A stretch of DNA of 64,000 nucleotides from Sphingobacterium olei (GTDB taxonomy: Bacteria > Bacteroidota > Bacteroidia > Sphingobacteriales > Sphingobacteriaceae), in assembly GCF_005048855.1 (NCBI RefSeq), contig NZ_SUME01000013.1, positions 37,834 to 101,833 of the forward strand, in the 5' to 3' direction. The first letter of the stretch is position 1; every line of letters starts with the position of its first letter. A model generated the notes under the pieces. The model was not told the DNA's origin. It ran no database searches and worked only from the letters and a program-made list of their open reading frames with translations. Position numbers and translations under genes: made by a program. Shown one piece after another: positions 46,164-54,702 of the stretch.

Positions 46164-47483
46164 ATGGGAACATTCGTAATGGTTGGACAGGTAATACTAG
46201 CCCTGTCAATTTTGATAATATTACATGAGCTTGGACACTTTTTGGCGGCACGCATGTTTGGTATTAAAGTAGAGAAATTCTATTTATTTTTCGATGCATG
46301 GGGTGTTAAGTTGTTTAAATTCACTTATAAAGGTTGTGAATATGGAATTGGTTGGTTACCGTTAGGTGGTTATGTGAAGATCGCAGGTATGGTAGACGAA
46401 TCCATGGATACAGCGCAACTTCAAGAAGAACCGAAGCCTTGGGAGTTCCGTTCCAAACCAGCTTGGCAGCGTCTTATCGTCATGTTGGGCGGTATAATCG
46501 TCAATGTGATTGTAGGGATTATGGTTTTTTGGATGTTAACGTTCAAATATGGACAAACCGATATAGATAATTCCAAATTGACAAATGGTATTGTACCTGG
46601 AATAATTGGAAAGGAAATCGGACTTCAGGCCGGAGATAAAATAATAGAAATTAACAATAGACCCGTCATTAATTATAAAGATTTATTTAGCTCTGAAGTC
46701 CTAATGGGCGATGCGATATTGACTATTGAACGAAACGGTGCACCACAGGAGATTCAGGTTCCATCTGATATTTTAAATCAAGTTGCTGATCATAAAACGA
46801 ATGAATTCGTTGAACCGCGCCTTAAAATGATGGGAATCGATCAAATTCAAGGTGCTTCGGAAGCAGAGAAAATGGGGTTACAAAAGAACGATAGTATTGT
46901 TAGTGTAAACGGTCAATCTATAGTTTATTTCGACCAGTTTAAAAATGCTATTTTGAATCAAGCTGAAAAATCAATTTCATTGGAAGTACTTCGGAATGGA
47001 CAATTAGTAGCTTTAAATGGTAATGTTTCTGCTGATGGTACACTAGGATTTGGAATCAAACCCGATCCATCTTTGGTACTGATCACTTCCCAATATGGTC
47101 TTATGCAAGCACTACCAATAGGCACGAAGAAAGCTTTCTCGGTTATTACAGATAACATCAAAGGTTTCGGTAAAATATTTAAAGGTGAGGTTCGCGCGGA
47201 TAAAGCCTTATCCGGACCAGTTGGTATTGCAAAGATGTTTGGCACTGATGTAGACTGGTACCGCTTTTGGAATTTAGTAGGCATGCTTTCCATGGCTCTT
47301 GCATTCATGAATCTGTTACCAATCCCAGCATTGGATGGAGGACACGTTATCTTCCTATTGGTAGAAATGATCCAGGGCAAACCACTAAGTGATAAATTCT
47401 TAGAACGTGCACAAATGGTAGGTTTCTTTATATTAGTAGCACTAATGATATTTACCTTAGGGAACGACATTGTTAAGTGGTAG
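46164..47483 (+). CDS. rseP: RIP metalloprotease RseP
   Basis: Site-2 type membrane zinc protease of 439 residues. The zinc motif HELGH is at 21-25, and the last zinc ligand region LLPIPALDGGHV is near 382-393. Two PDZ domains lie at about 130-200 and 225-290. It cleaves membrane anti-sigma factors or leftover signal peptides in the membrane in other bacteria; the substrate here is not in the window. It is linked to dxr. Confidence 0.94.
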   Translation: MGTFVMVGQVILALSILIILHELGHFLAARMFGIKVEKFYLFFDAWGVKLFKFTYKGCEYGIGWLPLGGYVKIAGMVDESMDTAQLQEEPKPWEFRSKPAWQRLIVMLGGIIVNVIVGIMVFWMLTFKYGQTDIDNSKLTNGIVPGIIGKEIGLQAGDKIIEINNRPVINYKDLFSSEVLMGDAILTIERNGAPQEIQVPSDILNQVADHKTNEFVEPRLKMMGIDQIQGASEAEKMGLQKNDSIVSVNGQSIVYFDQFKNAILNQAEKSISLEVLRNGQLVALNGNVSADGTLGFGIKPDPSLVLITSQYGLMQALPIGTKKAFSVITDNIKGFGKIFKGEVRADKALSGPVGIAKMFGTDVDWYRFWNLVGMLSMALAFMNLLPIPALDGGHVIFLLVEMIQGKPLSDKFLERAQMVGFFILVALMIFTLGNDIVKW

Positions 47484-47498
47484 CAAGACCATTTGAAG

Positions 47499-47545
47499 AT
47501 AATTAAAAAGAGCCATTCCCGTTAGGAATGGCTCTTTTTAATTAT
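47499..47545 (+). terminator. Terminator of the dxr-rseP unit
   Basis: Perfect 21-base arms around a 5-base loop (GAGCCATTCC core), with T-rich flank. It is the strongest hairpin in the window. Confidence 0.9.
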
Positions 47546-47706
47546 AAGCCTAGATTTTTTTGCTTTTATGGAAATCAGCGTATACTAACTATATAGGTAG
47601 AAAAGACGTATTATTTGGTTATAAAGAAGTATTTATACAGTGTGTTTTGGCGCTGTATATGCATTAAAAAAGAGGGATAAATTAATACGCTTTAAAACTT
47701 AAATAA

Positions 47707-48429
47707 ATGGAAAGCATAATCACTAATCAAGATAATGTCAGGAAGCATAACCTTGAATCCGCACAGGACGACAAACAACTGGGTTTTTCAGAACGTGCTG
47801 TATCCATCGCCTTAGGTGCAATGATAATCACGAGATCATTTCGAAGAAACCCATTAAAACGTCCATTAAAATTGCTAACGGGCTCATATTTGCTTTATCG
47901 GGGGGTAACCGGTAAATGTAAATTATCCCAAAAATTGGATTGTACTGATTCATGTCATAGATCGAATGCTATTAATGTACAATCAGAAATTATCGTTAAT
48001 AAACCGCGTGAAGAAGTATACGCATATTGGCGTTATCTAGCTAATCTTCCCAATTTCATGAAATACATAAAGCGCGTGGAAGAAAAGACCGATACAATCT
48101 CGCATTGGGAATTTGAATTACCCTGGGGATCGGATGTGCTTAGTTGGAATACCGTATTGGTCAAAGATGAACCTAACCAACTTATCGGGTGGCATTCGCA
48201 AACCAATGCGGTAGTTGAAAATAGTGGCAAAGTAGAGTTTTCGGATGTAATCGGTGGTGTGGGGACGATCATCAATTTAGTGGTAACGTATCATGCCCCG
48301 GCGGGCCAAGTCGGTAGGAATGTAGCGAATTTATTTACACCGACTTTTGAGAAACTTTTAGAAAGTGACCTGCGCAACTTTAAAGAACTGATAGAAACAG
48401 GTCAGTTAACCACTATTGAATCTTATTAA
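47707..48429 (+). CDS. SRPBCC family protein with DUF2892 (YgaP-like) N-terminus
   Basis: A 240-residue protein. Residues 25-75 form a two-helix DUF2892-type membrane segment (SERAVSIALGAMIITRS... LYRGVTG), and residues 95-235 a START/SRPBCC hydrophobic-ligand fold of the cyclase/dehydrase type. Such proteins occur in many bacteria after osmotic or envelope stress genes, but no biochemical role is known. It is a single-gene unit. Confidence 0.85.
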   Translation: MESIITNQDNVRKHNLESAQDDKQLGFSERAVSIALGAMIITRSFRRNPLKRPLKLLTGSYLLYRGVTGKCKLSQKLDCTDSCHRSNAINVQSEIIVNKPREEVYAYWRYLANLPNFMKYIKRVEEKTDTISHWEFELPWGSDVLSWNTVLVKDEPNQLIGWHSQTNAVVENSGKVEFSDVIGGVGTIINLVVTYHAPAGQVGRNVANLFTPTFEKLLESDLRNFKELIETGQLTTIESY

Positions 48430-48504
48430 GTGTATTGGGGCATTTTATATTAATTGCTTCACATACACCTGTGCCATTGTGAAGCAATTAACAAAGAATA
48501 TCTG

Positions 48505-49017
48505 CTAGTTGATTGTGAATATTACACTATCGTGGACGATCAACCTGCTGATGCCGTCGGAATTGTATTTTATAGTGTATGTACCTGGCTTTGTGAGGTC
48601 ATAACCTTTTTTGAGATCGACTTTAGCTAAAATACTGTCGGATGGACTTATCGAAAGGTAGCTATTAGCAGGGGGAGGCATGATACGTTTGGCCATAGGT
48701 CCTAAGTAGTTTACTTCGCCGTCAGTATCCGATACGATATCTAAGTATTTACTCATCAACGGTTCAAAAGGAGTGTGCCATTTACAAAATTTCATTACGC
48801 TGTCTGTAGGATTATATACAGTAAATGTCATCTCAATGGGGTGATCCAATGAAATTGTGGCAGGTATGCTCAGTTTGGCTGTTAAGGAAGTATCAGTGGG
48901 CTCATTGACAGTAGTTATAGAATCTGTAGCGGTACTGCCTGTATTTCGTTGTGATGTATTACACGAGGACGCAATGGCTAATAATATTGCTGGTGCGAAG
49001 AATGATAGTTTGTTCAT
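48505..49017 (-). CDS. Lipoprotein resembling the prodomain of M35 metallopeptidases
   Basis: A 170-residue lipoprotein with lipobox AIASSC, Cys at 19. Residues 47-170 read like the immunoglobulin-like N-terminal region found before deuterolysin/peptidyl-Lys (M35) peptidases: IEMTFTVYNPTDSVMKFCKWHTPFEPL, NYLGPMAKR, and a final GTYTIKY strand. There is no HExxH, so no peptidase domain is present. It could be an inhibitor or binding protein. The similarity is from memory of the family pattern and should be treated as moderate. Confidence 0.6.
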   Translation of the reverse strand: MNKLSFFAPAILLAIASSCNTSQRNTGSTATDSITTVNEPTDTSLTAKLSIPATISLDHPIEMTFTVYNPTDSVMKFCKWHTPFEPLMSKYLDIVSDTDGEVNYLGPMAKRIMPPPANSYLSISPSDSILAKVDLKKGYDLTKPGTYTIKYNSDGISRLIVHDSVIFTIN

Positions 49018-49321
49018 AGGCTTGTTACCGCAATTTTATTGCCATTGTTTTTATGTCATTAACAAATGATAAATTTATTTTTTGCGACTATTAGCGTGTT
49101 ACAATCTAAATATACATCTAAATCATGTTCGGTGCTGGTATTATGCCTTCCATTTCATAAATCTGTAGTCCGAAATATGGAGCAGAAGCGATGATGTGAT
49201 CGAAGATATCTGATATAATGTGTTCATATTTTATCTTTATTGACGGCTACTTTTTTTAATGTTTAAAATGTTTTTTAAATAAAATTTTGAAAACTTAAAT
49301 AAAACACTGAACTTGGTCAAA

Positions 49322-49396
49322 ATCTTTAGGGGTGCCTTAGTGCTGAGATTATACCCTTAGAACTTGATCCGGTTAGTACCGGCGAAGGGAAAAGAT
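49322..49396 (+). ncRNA. TPP riboswitch (THI element)
   Basis: The core of a thiamine pyrophosphate riboswitch: GGGGTGCC at 49329-49336, then CTGAGATTATACCC, and GATCCGGTTAGTACCGGCG, the pyrophosphate-sensor half. The P1 stem is formed by ATCTTT at 49322-49327 and AAAGAT at 49391-49396. Two further hairpins before thiS, one around TATCAAA...TTTGATA (from about 49401) and one with arms GGGTT/AACCC at 49442-49459, could form the expression platform. The 300 bases upstream of it hold nothing else that I recognise. Confidence 0.95.
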
Positions 49397-49516
49397 AGGT
49401 GTATCAAAATTTGATTTTTTGATATAAATGTACTGATCAAAGGGTTATTTTATAAACCCATACATACCTTCTCCATTCAAGTTCATTTCTGAAGATTTCA
49501 ATTAAAAATTCAGGAA

Positions 49517-49720
49517 ATGAAAGTAAATGTAAACAACAAGATTCACGAAGTAGACAGCACATGCTATCTTACAGAGCTGCTGCAGTCCCTATTAGGCGAT
49601 GCTATCCAAGGGATAGGTGTTGCCGTTAATGACAACCTCATCCCGAGATCTCAACATGGTAGCTATAAGCTGCAGGAAAATGATCGTATTTTATTAATCA
49701 AAGCAGCACAAGGAGGATAG
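49517..49720 (+). CDS. thiS: Thiamine biosynthesis sulfur carrier ThiS
   Basis: A 67-residue ubiquitin-like protein that ends in AAQGG, the C-terminal Gly-Gly that is adenylated by ThiF and then converted to a thiocarboxylate to give sulfur for the thiazole. It is the first gene behind the riboswitch and ends two bases before thiC. Confidence 0.95.
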   Translation: MKVNVNNKIHEVDSTCYLTELLQSLLGDAIQGIGVAVNDNLIPRSQHGSYKLQENDRILLIKAAQGG

Positions 49721-49722
49721 AA

Positions 49723-51555
49723 ATGGCTAAGAAAAAAGAAAATCTACCTCAATCAGGAGCGTTGACAACTGGAGCTATCTCTGGTTCACGTAAAATCTAT
49801 GTTGAAGGAACTACACCAAACATTCGGGTCGGTATGCGGGAAATCGTACTTTCCGATACGAAATTGAGCAGCGGCAAAGTTTCTCCTAATGCCCCCGTCA
49901 CCGTGTACGACACGAGTGGTGTCTATACGGATGATCAAGCTGCCATAAATATCTACGAAGGTATTGCCCGTATTCGCACACAATGGATAGCTGATAGGGA
50001 TGATGTGGAGCAGTTGCCGCAGATCAGTTCAGTCTATGGGCAGGAACGATTAGGAAATGCACAACTCGATGCTATCCGCTTTCCAATACAGCATCAACCT
50101 CTTCGGGCAAAAAGTGGGAAGAATGTAACGCAATTGCATTATGCTAAGCAAGGCATTATTACTCCAGAAATGGAGTATGTCGCCATCCGCGAAAATCAGC
50201 GCATACAGCAGGTCGAAGATAATGATCTGTTGCAGCAGCATACAGGAGAAAGCTTTGGGGCTAATACACCTAAGGGTATGATTACACCTGAATTTGTGCG
50301 TGATGAAATTGCTTCGGGCCGGGCAATTTTACCGAATAACATCAATCATCCAGAAAGCGAACCGATGATCATCGGACGCAATTTTTTGGTGAAGGTCAAT
50401 GCCAACATCGGGAATAGTGCTGTTACGTCAAGTATTGAAGAAGAAGTTGAAAAATCGGTATGGGCATGTCGCTGGGGAGCCGATACCATAATGGATCTTT
50501 CTACCGGACAAAATATTCACGAGACGCGAGAATGGATTCTTCGCAATTCTCCGGTTCCAATCGGTACCGTTCCGATCTATCAGGCACTGGAAAAAGTAAA
50601 CGGCAAGGCAGAAGATCTGACATGGGAAATTTTTAAGGATACACTTATCGAGCAGGCCGAACAAGGAGTGTCATATTTCACCATTCACGCCGGTGTCTTA
50701 TTGCGTTATATTCCATTGACCGTGAGACGGGTAACAGGGATCGTTTCCAGAGGGGGCAGTATTATGGCCAAATGGTGTTTGGCACATCATAAGGAAAATT
50801 TTTTGTACACCCATTTTGAGGAGATCTGTGAAATTATGAAAGCCTACGATGTGGCATTTTCGTTGGGAGATGGATTACGCCCAGGAAGTATAGCCGATGC
50901 GAACGACGCCGCACAGTTTGCAGAATTGGAAACGTTGGGTGAATTGACTAAAATTGCCTGGAAACACGATATACAGGTGATGGTAGAAGGGCCAGGCCAT
51001 GTTCCCATGCATCTTATCAAGGAAAATATGGAGAAGCAGCTGAAGGATTGTCAAGAAGCCCCTTTCTATACATTGGGACCGCTGACTACGGATATAGCGC
51101 CTGGTTATGATCATATCACCTCCGCCATAGGTGCGGCAATGATCGGTTGGTTTGGAACAGCCATGTTATGCTATGTGACGCCAAAAGAGCATTTGGGATT
51201 ACCGAATAAAGATGATGTTAAAGATGGTGTGATCACCTATAAATTAGCTGCACATGCAGCAGACCTTGCAAAAGGACATCCCGGAGCACAATATAGAGAT
51301 AACGCCTTGAGTAAAGCACGATTTGAATTCAGGTGGGAAGACCAGTTTAATTTGGCGTTGGATCCCGATACGGCTCGTGCTTATCATGACGAAACGCTTC
51401 CTGCTGAAGGTGCTAAGATAGCACACTTTTGTTCCATGTGCGGACCCCAGTTCTGCTCCATGAAAATTACACAGGAAATTCGTGATGCAGCGGATGAAGG
51501 TATGTTCGAAAAAGCCTCAGCTTTTAAAGAACAGGGAAGCGAAATTTATGGATAA
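49723..51555 (+). CDS. thiC: Phosphomethylpyrimidine synthase
   Basis: Radical SAM enzyme that converts AIR to HMP phosphate, the pyrimidine half of thiamine. The C-terminal [4Fe-4S] motif CxxCx4C is at Cys570, Cys573 and Cys578 (CSMCGPQFC). Other family patterns are IPANINH-like PNNINHPESEPMIIG near 205-219 and EGPGHVPMHLI near 422-432. Length, 610 residues, is usual. An AGGAGG-like AAGGAGGATAG precedes the start within the end of thiS, which suggests strong translation. Confidence 0.96.
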   Translation: MAKKKENLPQSGALTTGAISGSRKIYVEGTTPNIRVGMREIVLSDTKLSSGKVSPNAPVTVYDTSGVYTDDQAAINIYEGIARIRTQWIADRDDVEQLPQISSVYGQERLGNAQLDAIRFPIQHQPLRAKSGKNVTQLHYAKQGIITPEMEYVAIRENQRIQQVEDNDLLQQHTGESFGANTPKGMITPEFVRDEIASGRAILPNNINHPESEPMIIGRNFLVKVNANIGNSAVTSSIEEEVEKSVWACRWGADTIMDLSTGQNIHETREWILRNSPVPIGTVPIYQALEKVNGKAEDLTWEIFKDTLIEQAEQGVSYFTIHAGVLLRYIPLTVRRVTGIVSRGGSIMAKWCLAHHKENFLYTHFEEICEIMKAYDVAFSLGDGLRPGSIADANDAAQFAELETLGELTKIAWKHDIQVMVEGPGHVPMHLIKENMEKQLKDCQEAPFYTLGPLTTDIAPGYDHITSAIGAAMIGWFGTAMLCYVTPKEHLGLPNKDDVKDGVITYKLAAHAADLAKGHPGAQYRDNALSKARFEFRWEDQFNLALDPDTARAYHDETLPAEGAKIAHFCSMCGPQFCSMKITQEIRDAADEGMFEKASAFKEQGSEIYG

Positions 51556-51564
51556 AAGGCGTGT

Positions 51565-52176
51565 ATGGGATCTATAACGGCCATTCTCCCGGGTCATCTG
51601 CTCGACAACGAACATGAAGTACTTTTGACCCTCTTCGAATCTGGGTTAGATGATCTTTATTTCCGTCGGGAGATGACTCGGGAAGAAATCCTGTACGTGT
51701 ATGAACATATCCCTCCGCATTTTCATAATCGCTTAATCCTACCACTTGCCGCAGCGCAGTGGCGCCATGAAACGGGGTTCAAAAGATATCATGTTAAGGA
51801 AAAGCAGCGTGGCGTAGAAGGATTATATTTTGAACAAGAAGAAATAGGTGATTATAGGTTTTCAACGGCTATACATGGTTATTCGGCGGTGAAAACCTTA
51901 AATGATAGATACGAAATGATATTGGTAAGTCCGCTGTTTAATAGCGTGAGTAAATCAGACTATACAGCGATGGCTGCATCCGAGCGGATGAAATTTGAAA
52001 ACAGTTCAGATAGCATCCGAAAAATTGGCTTAGGAGGAATTAGCTTGGAACGCATAATACAATTTCCAGAAATTCTTCAATCCTTTGATGGTATAGCATT
52101 GATGTCGGGATTGTGGCAAGTAGAGGATATACATGCCACATTCTTGAAAATTAGGAAACTATGGAAAGGAATATAG
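51565..52176 (+). CDS. Thiamine phosphate synthase-like protein (TenI/ThiE-like)
   Basis: A 203-residue protein with the ThiE TIM-barrel plan but weak conservation. The N-terminal LDDLYFRREMTREE stands for the LRxK motif, and SPLFNSVSKSDY near 132-143 and IGLGGIS near 162-168 match the later phosphate-binding segments. Bacteroidota thi operons often have such a second, divergent copy. The diphosphate-binding residues of true ThiE are only partly kept, so it may be a TenI-like aromatase or an inactive paralogue. It overlaps the true thiE by 16 bases. Confidence 0.75.
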   Translation: MGSITAILPGHLLDNEHEVLLTLFESGLDDLYFRREMTREEILYVYEHIPPHFHNRLILPLAAAQWRHETGFKRYHVKEKQRGVEGLYFEQEEIGDYRFSTAIHGYSAVKTLNDRYEMILVSPLFNSVSKSDYTAMAASERMKFENSSDSIRKIGLGGISLERIIQFPEILQSFDGIALMSGLWQVEDIHATFLKIRKLWKGI

Positions 52177-52817
52177 AACGATTACAGTTTATATCACAAG
52201 GAGATACAGCTGAACGACAGATAGTAGGTATTCATCATGCGCTCGATGTAGGTGTCAAATGGATACAATTACGTTTTAAGAACCAAGAAGAAAAAGCTGT
52301 TCGAATTTTGGCCGAACAGGTAAAAAGTATATGCATTCAGTATAGCGCTAAATGTATAATAAATGATTGGGTATCGGTTGCTCAACACGTAGATGCAGAT
52401 GGTGTACACTTGGGATTGCAAGATGTCGATATTTCAACTGCTCGGTTACAATTAGGGAAGGGGGCAATTATAGGCGGAACGGCAAATACTATCGCAGACG
52501 TGCGGCAACGCATGTCTGAGGGTTGTGATTATATCGGCTTAGGCCCCTATGCCTATACATCAACAAAAGAGCGTCTCAGTCCAATTTTAGGTTCGGCTGG
52601 CTATCATACTATCTCGAGTCAATTGGGATATTCGAACATTCCTATTATTGCGGTAGGAGGTATTAAGAAGGCAGACCTGTTATCGCTTCAGTCCACAGGT
52701 GTGTATGGCGTCGCCCTCTCTACCGAACTTTTAAATGCAAACTTCGCACAGGTAGTGCAGATGAAGCAGATTCTTTCACAATTTAAAGCACACGATGATG
52801 TTGCACATAGCAGATAA
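52161..52817 (+). CDS. thiE: Thiamine phosphate synthase
   Basis: A 218-residue TIM barrel that couples HMP-PP and thiazole phosphate to thiamine phosphate. Conserved motifs are visible: IQLRFKNQ at 36-43, CIINDWV near 64-70, GVHLGLQD near 80-87, IGGTANTI near 103-110 and DYIGLGPYA near 121-129, with the last GGI near 170. It is the better conserved of two adjacent ThiE-like genes. It overlaps thiG by 23 bases. Confidence 0.93.
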   Translation: MERNIERLQFISQGDTAERQIVGIHHALDVGVKWIQLRFKNQEEKAVRILAEQVKSICIQYSAKCIINDWVSVAQHVDADGVHLGLQDVDISTARLQLGKGAIIGGTANTIADVRQRMSEGCDYIGLGPYAYTSTKERLSPILGSAGYHTISSQLGYSNIPIIAVGGIKKADLLSLQSTGVYGVALSTELLNANFAQVVQMKQILSQFKAHDDVAHSR

Positions 52818-53571
52818 AATATTTCAATCCAGACTTTTCCTCGGAACAGGGAAATTTGGCAGTCTTCAATTGATGCAGCAAGCGATAGAAGCATCGGGGA
52901 GTGAATTGGTGACGGTAGCACTCAAACGGGTAGACTTAGCCGAACATTCAGATAATTTGCTGCAGCATATTCCAAAACCGCAAGCCGCCCTATTACCTAA
53001 TACATCCGGAGCGCGTGACGCTAAAGAGGCGATTTTTGCGGCTCAAATAGGAAGAGAGGCCATGGAGACTAATTGGGTGAAATTAGAAATTCATCCCGAT
53101 CCTAAATATTTGATGCCTGATCCAATCGAGACATTAAAAGCGGCAGAAGAGTTAGTTAAACAAGGTTTCGTTGTACTCCCATATATACATGCTGATCCGG
53201 TATTATGCAAAAGACTTGAAGAAGTAGGTATTGCAGCGGTGATGCCCTTGGGTGCACCGATTGGAAGTAATAAAGGCGTATTGACAAAAGAATTTTTGTC
53301 TATTATTATTGAGCAAAGTCGAGTTCCCGTTATAGTAGATGCGGGATTGGGAGCCCCTTCACATGCCGCATTCGCCATGGAGTTAGGGGCAGACGCGGTA
53401 TTAGTTAATACAGCTATAGCGGTTGCGACAGATCCTGTGGGCATGGCACAAGCTTTCAGATTAGCGGTGGAGGCAGGCAGAAAGGCATACGAAGCCGAAC
53501 TTGCTGCAGCTTCTACGCTGGCACAGCCATCTAGTCCATTGACGTCGTTTTTAAGAAATGAGGAGGTATAA
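52795..53571 (+). CDS. thiG: Thiazole synthase
   Basis: Forms the thiazole phosphate carboxylate from DXP, the ThiS thiocarboxylate and dehydroglycine. The Schiff-base lysine is Lys96 in NWVKLEI. Other family patterns are GAPIGSNKGV near 160-169 and DAGLGAPSHAA near 182-192, which bind the phosphate. Length, 258 residues, is normal. Two ATG codons lie at the start; 52795 is used. It overlaps the end of thiE. Confidence 0.95.
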   Translation: MMLHIADKIFQSRLFLGTGKFGSLQLMQQAIEASGSELVTVALKRVDLAEHSDNLLQHIPKPQAALLPNTSGARDAKEAIFAAQIGREAMETNWVKLEIHPDPKYLMPDPIETLKAAEELVKQGFVVLPYIHADPVLCKRLEEVGIAAVMPLGAPIGSNKGVLTKEFLSIIIEQSRVPVIVDAGLGAPSHAAFAMELGADAVLVNTAIAVATDPVGMAQAFRLAVEAGRKAYEAELAAASTLAQPSSPLTSFLRNEEV

Positions 53572-54702
53572 ATGTTTCATCAACTATTTCAAAATCACAA
53601 TTGGGACACGGTAAAATCAAGTATTTATCATAAGACCGCCAAGGATGTTGAAAGCGCATTGATCAAAAATGACCGATCTATGGAAGATTTCAAAGCGCTT
53701 GTTTCTCCAGCAGCAGCCCATTACCTAGAGGAGATGGCAACATTAAGTCAGACGATCACACAGAAGCGTTTTGGAAAGACCATTCAGCTGTACATCCCAC
53801 TGTACCTCAGCAACGAATGTCAGAATATCTGTACATATTGCGCATTCAGTATGGATAACAAGATCCCACGTCGTACACTTAGCCCGGGAGAAATCCATAT
53901 GGAAGCAGAAGTCATTAAAAGTATGGGTTATGAGCATGTCTTATTGGTAACGGGAGAGGCCAGCAAAATTGTAGGTGTAGAATTCCTGGAGCAGGCGATT
54001 CGCCAATTGAAACCTCATTTTGCAAATATCTCTATGGAGGTGCAGCCTCTCGAACAGGAAGACTATCAACGGTTAATTAAAGAGGGGCTAAATGCAGTTT
54101 TAGTATACCAAGAAACCTATCACCAGGACGTGTATAAAAATTACCACCCCAAGGGTAAAAAATCCAACTTTCAATACCGCTTGGATACGCCAGATCGTCT
54201 TGGACGGGCAGGAATTCACAAGATCGGTCTAGGTACATTGATCGGGTTAGAAGATTGGCGTACAGAAGCTTTTTTTACGGGTTTACATTTACAGTACCTC
54301 GAACAGCATTATTGGAAAACAAAATATTCACTATCTTTTCCACGCTTGCGGCCTATTTCAATGAAAGATGCTGTTGACGGAACAATAGAAACACAGCAAT
54401 TCTACATGAAGGATAGGGAACTTCTTCAATTAATCTGTGCGTATCGATTGTTCAATGAACAGGTCGAACTTTCACTTTCTACACGGGAGGAGCCTTATTT
54501 TAGGGATCATGTTATCCCATTGGGTATTACAAGTTTAAGTGCTGGATCTAAAACAAATCCCGGAGGCTATATAGTGGAGCCCCAAGCACTTGAGCAATTT
54601 GAAATTTCGGACGAACGGTCTGCATTTGAAATGGTTAAGGTAATAGAAAGACAGGGTTATGAAGCCGTTTGGAAAGATTGGGAAAGGTGTTATGCTACGT
54701 AG
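53572..54702 (+). CDS. thiH: 2-Iminoacetate synthase ThiH
   Basis: Radical SAM tyrosine lyase that makes dehydroglycine (2-iminoacetate) for ThiG. The CxxxCxxC cluster motif is Cys83, Cys87 and Cys90 in CQNICTYC. SFPRLRPI near 259-266 and SLSTREEPYFRDHVIPLGIT near 302-321 are typical of ThiH. Length, 376 residues, is standard. Use of ThiH rather than ThiO is typical of anaerobic or facultative origins. It directly follows thiG. Confidence 0.95.
   Translation: MFHQLFQNHNWDTVKSSIYHKTAKDVESALIKNDRSMEDFKALVSPAAAHYLEEMATLSQTITQKRFGKTIQLYIPLYLSNECQNICTYCAFSMDNKIPRRTLSPGEIHMEAEVIKSMGYEHVLLVTGEASKIVGVEFLEQAIRQLKPHFANISMEVQPLEQEDYQRLIKEGLNAVLVYQETYHQDVYKNYHPKGKKSNFQYRLDTPDRLGRAGIHKIGLGTLIGLEDWRTEAFFTGLHLQYLEQHYWKTKYSLSFPRLRPISMKDAVDGTIETQQFYMKDRELLQLICAYRLFNEQVELSLSTREEPYFRDHVIPLGITSLSAGSKTNPGGYIVEPQALEQFEISDERSAFEMVKVIERQGYEAVWKDWERCYAT

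Noticed and set aside
53091..53444. 117-codon minus-strand frame inside thiG
   Set aside because: Shadow of thiG, which has the full set of family motifs on the plus strand.
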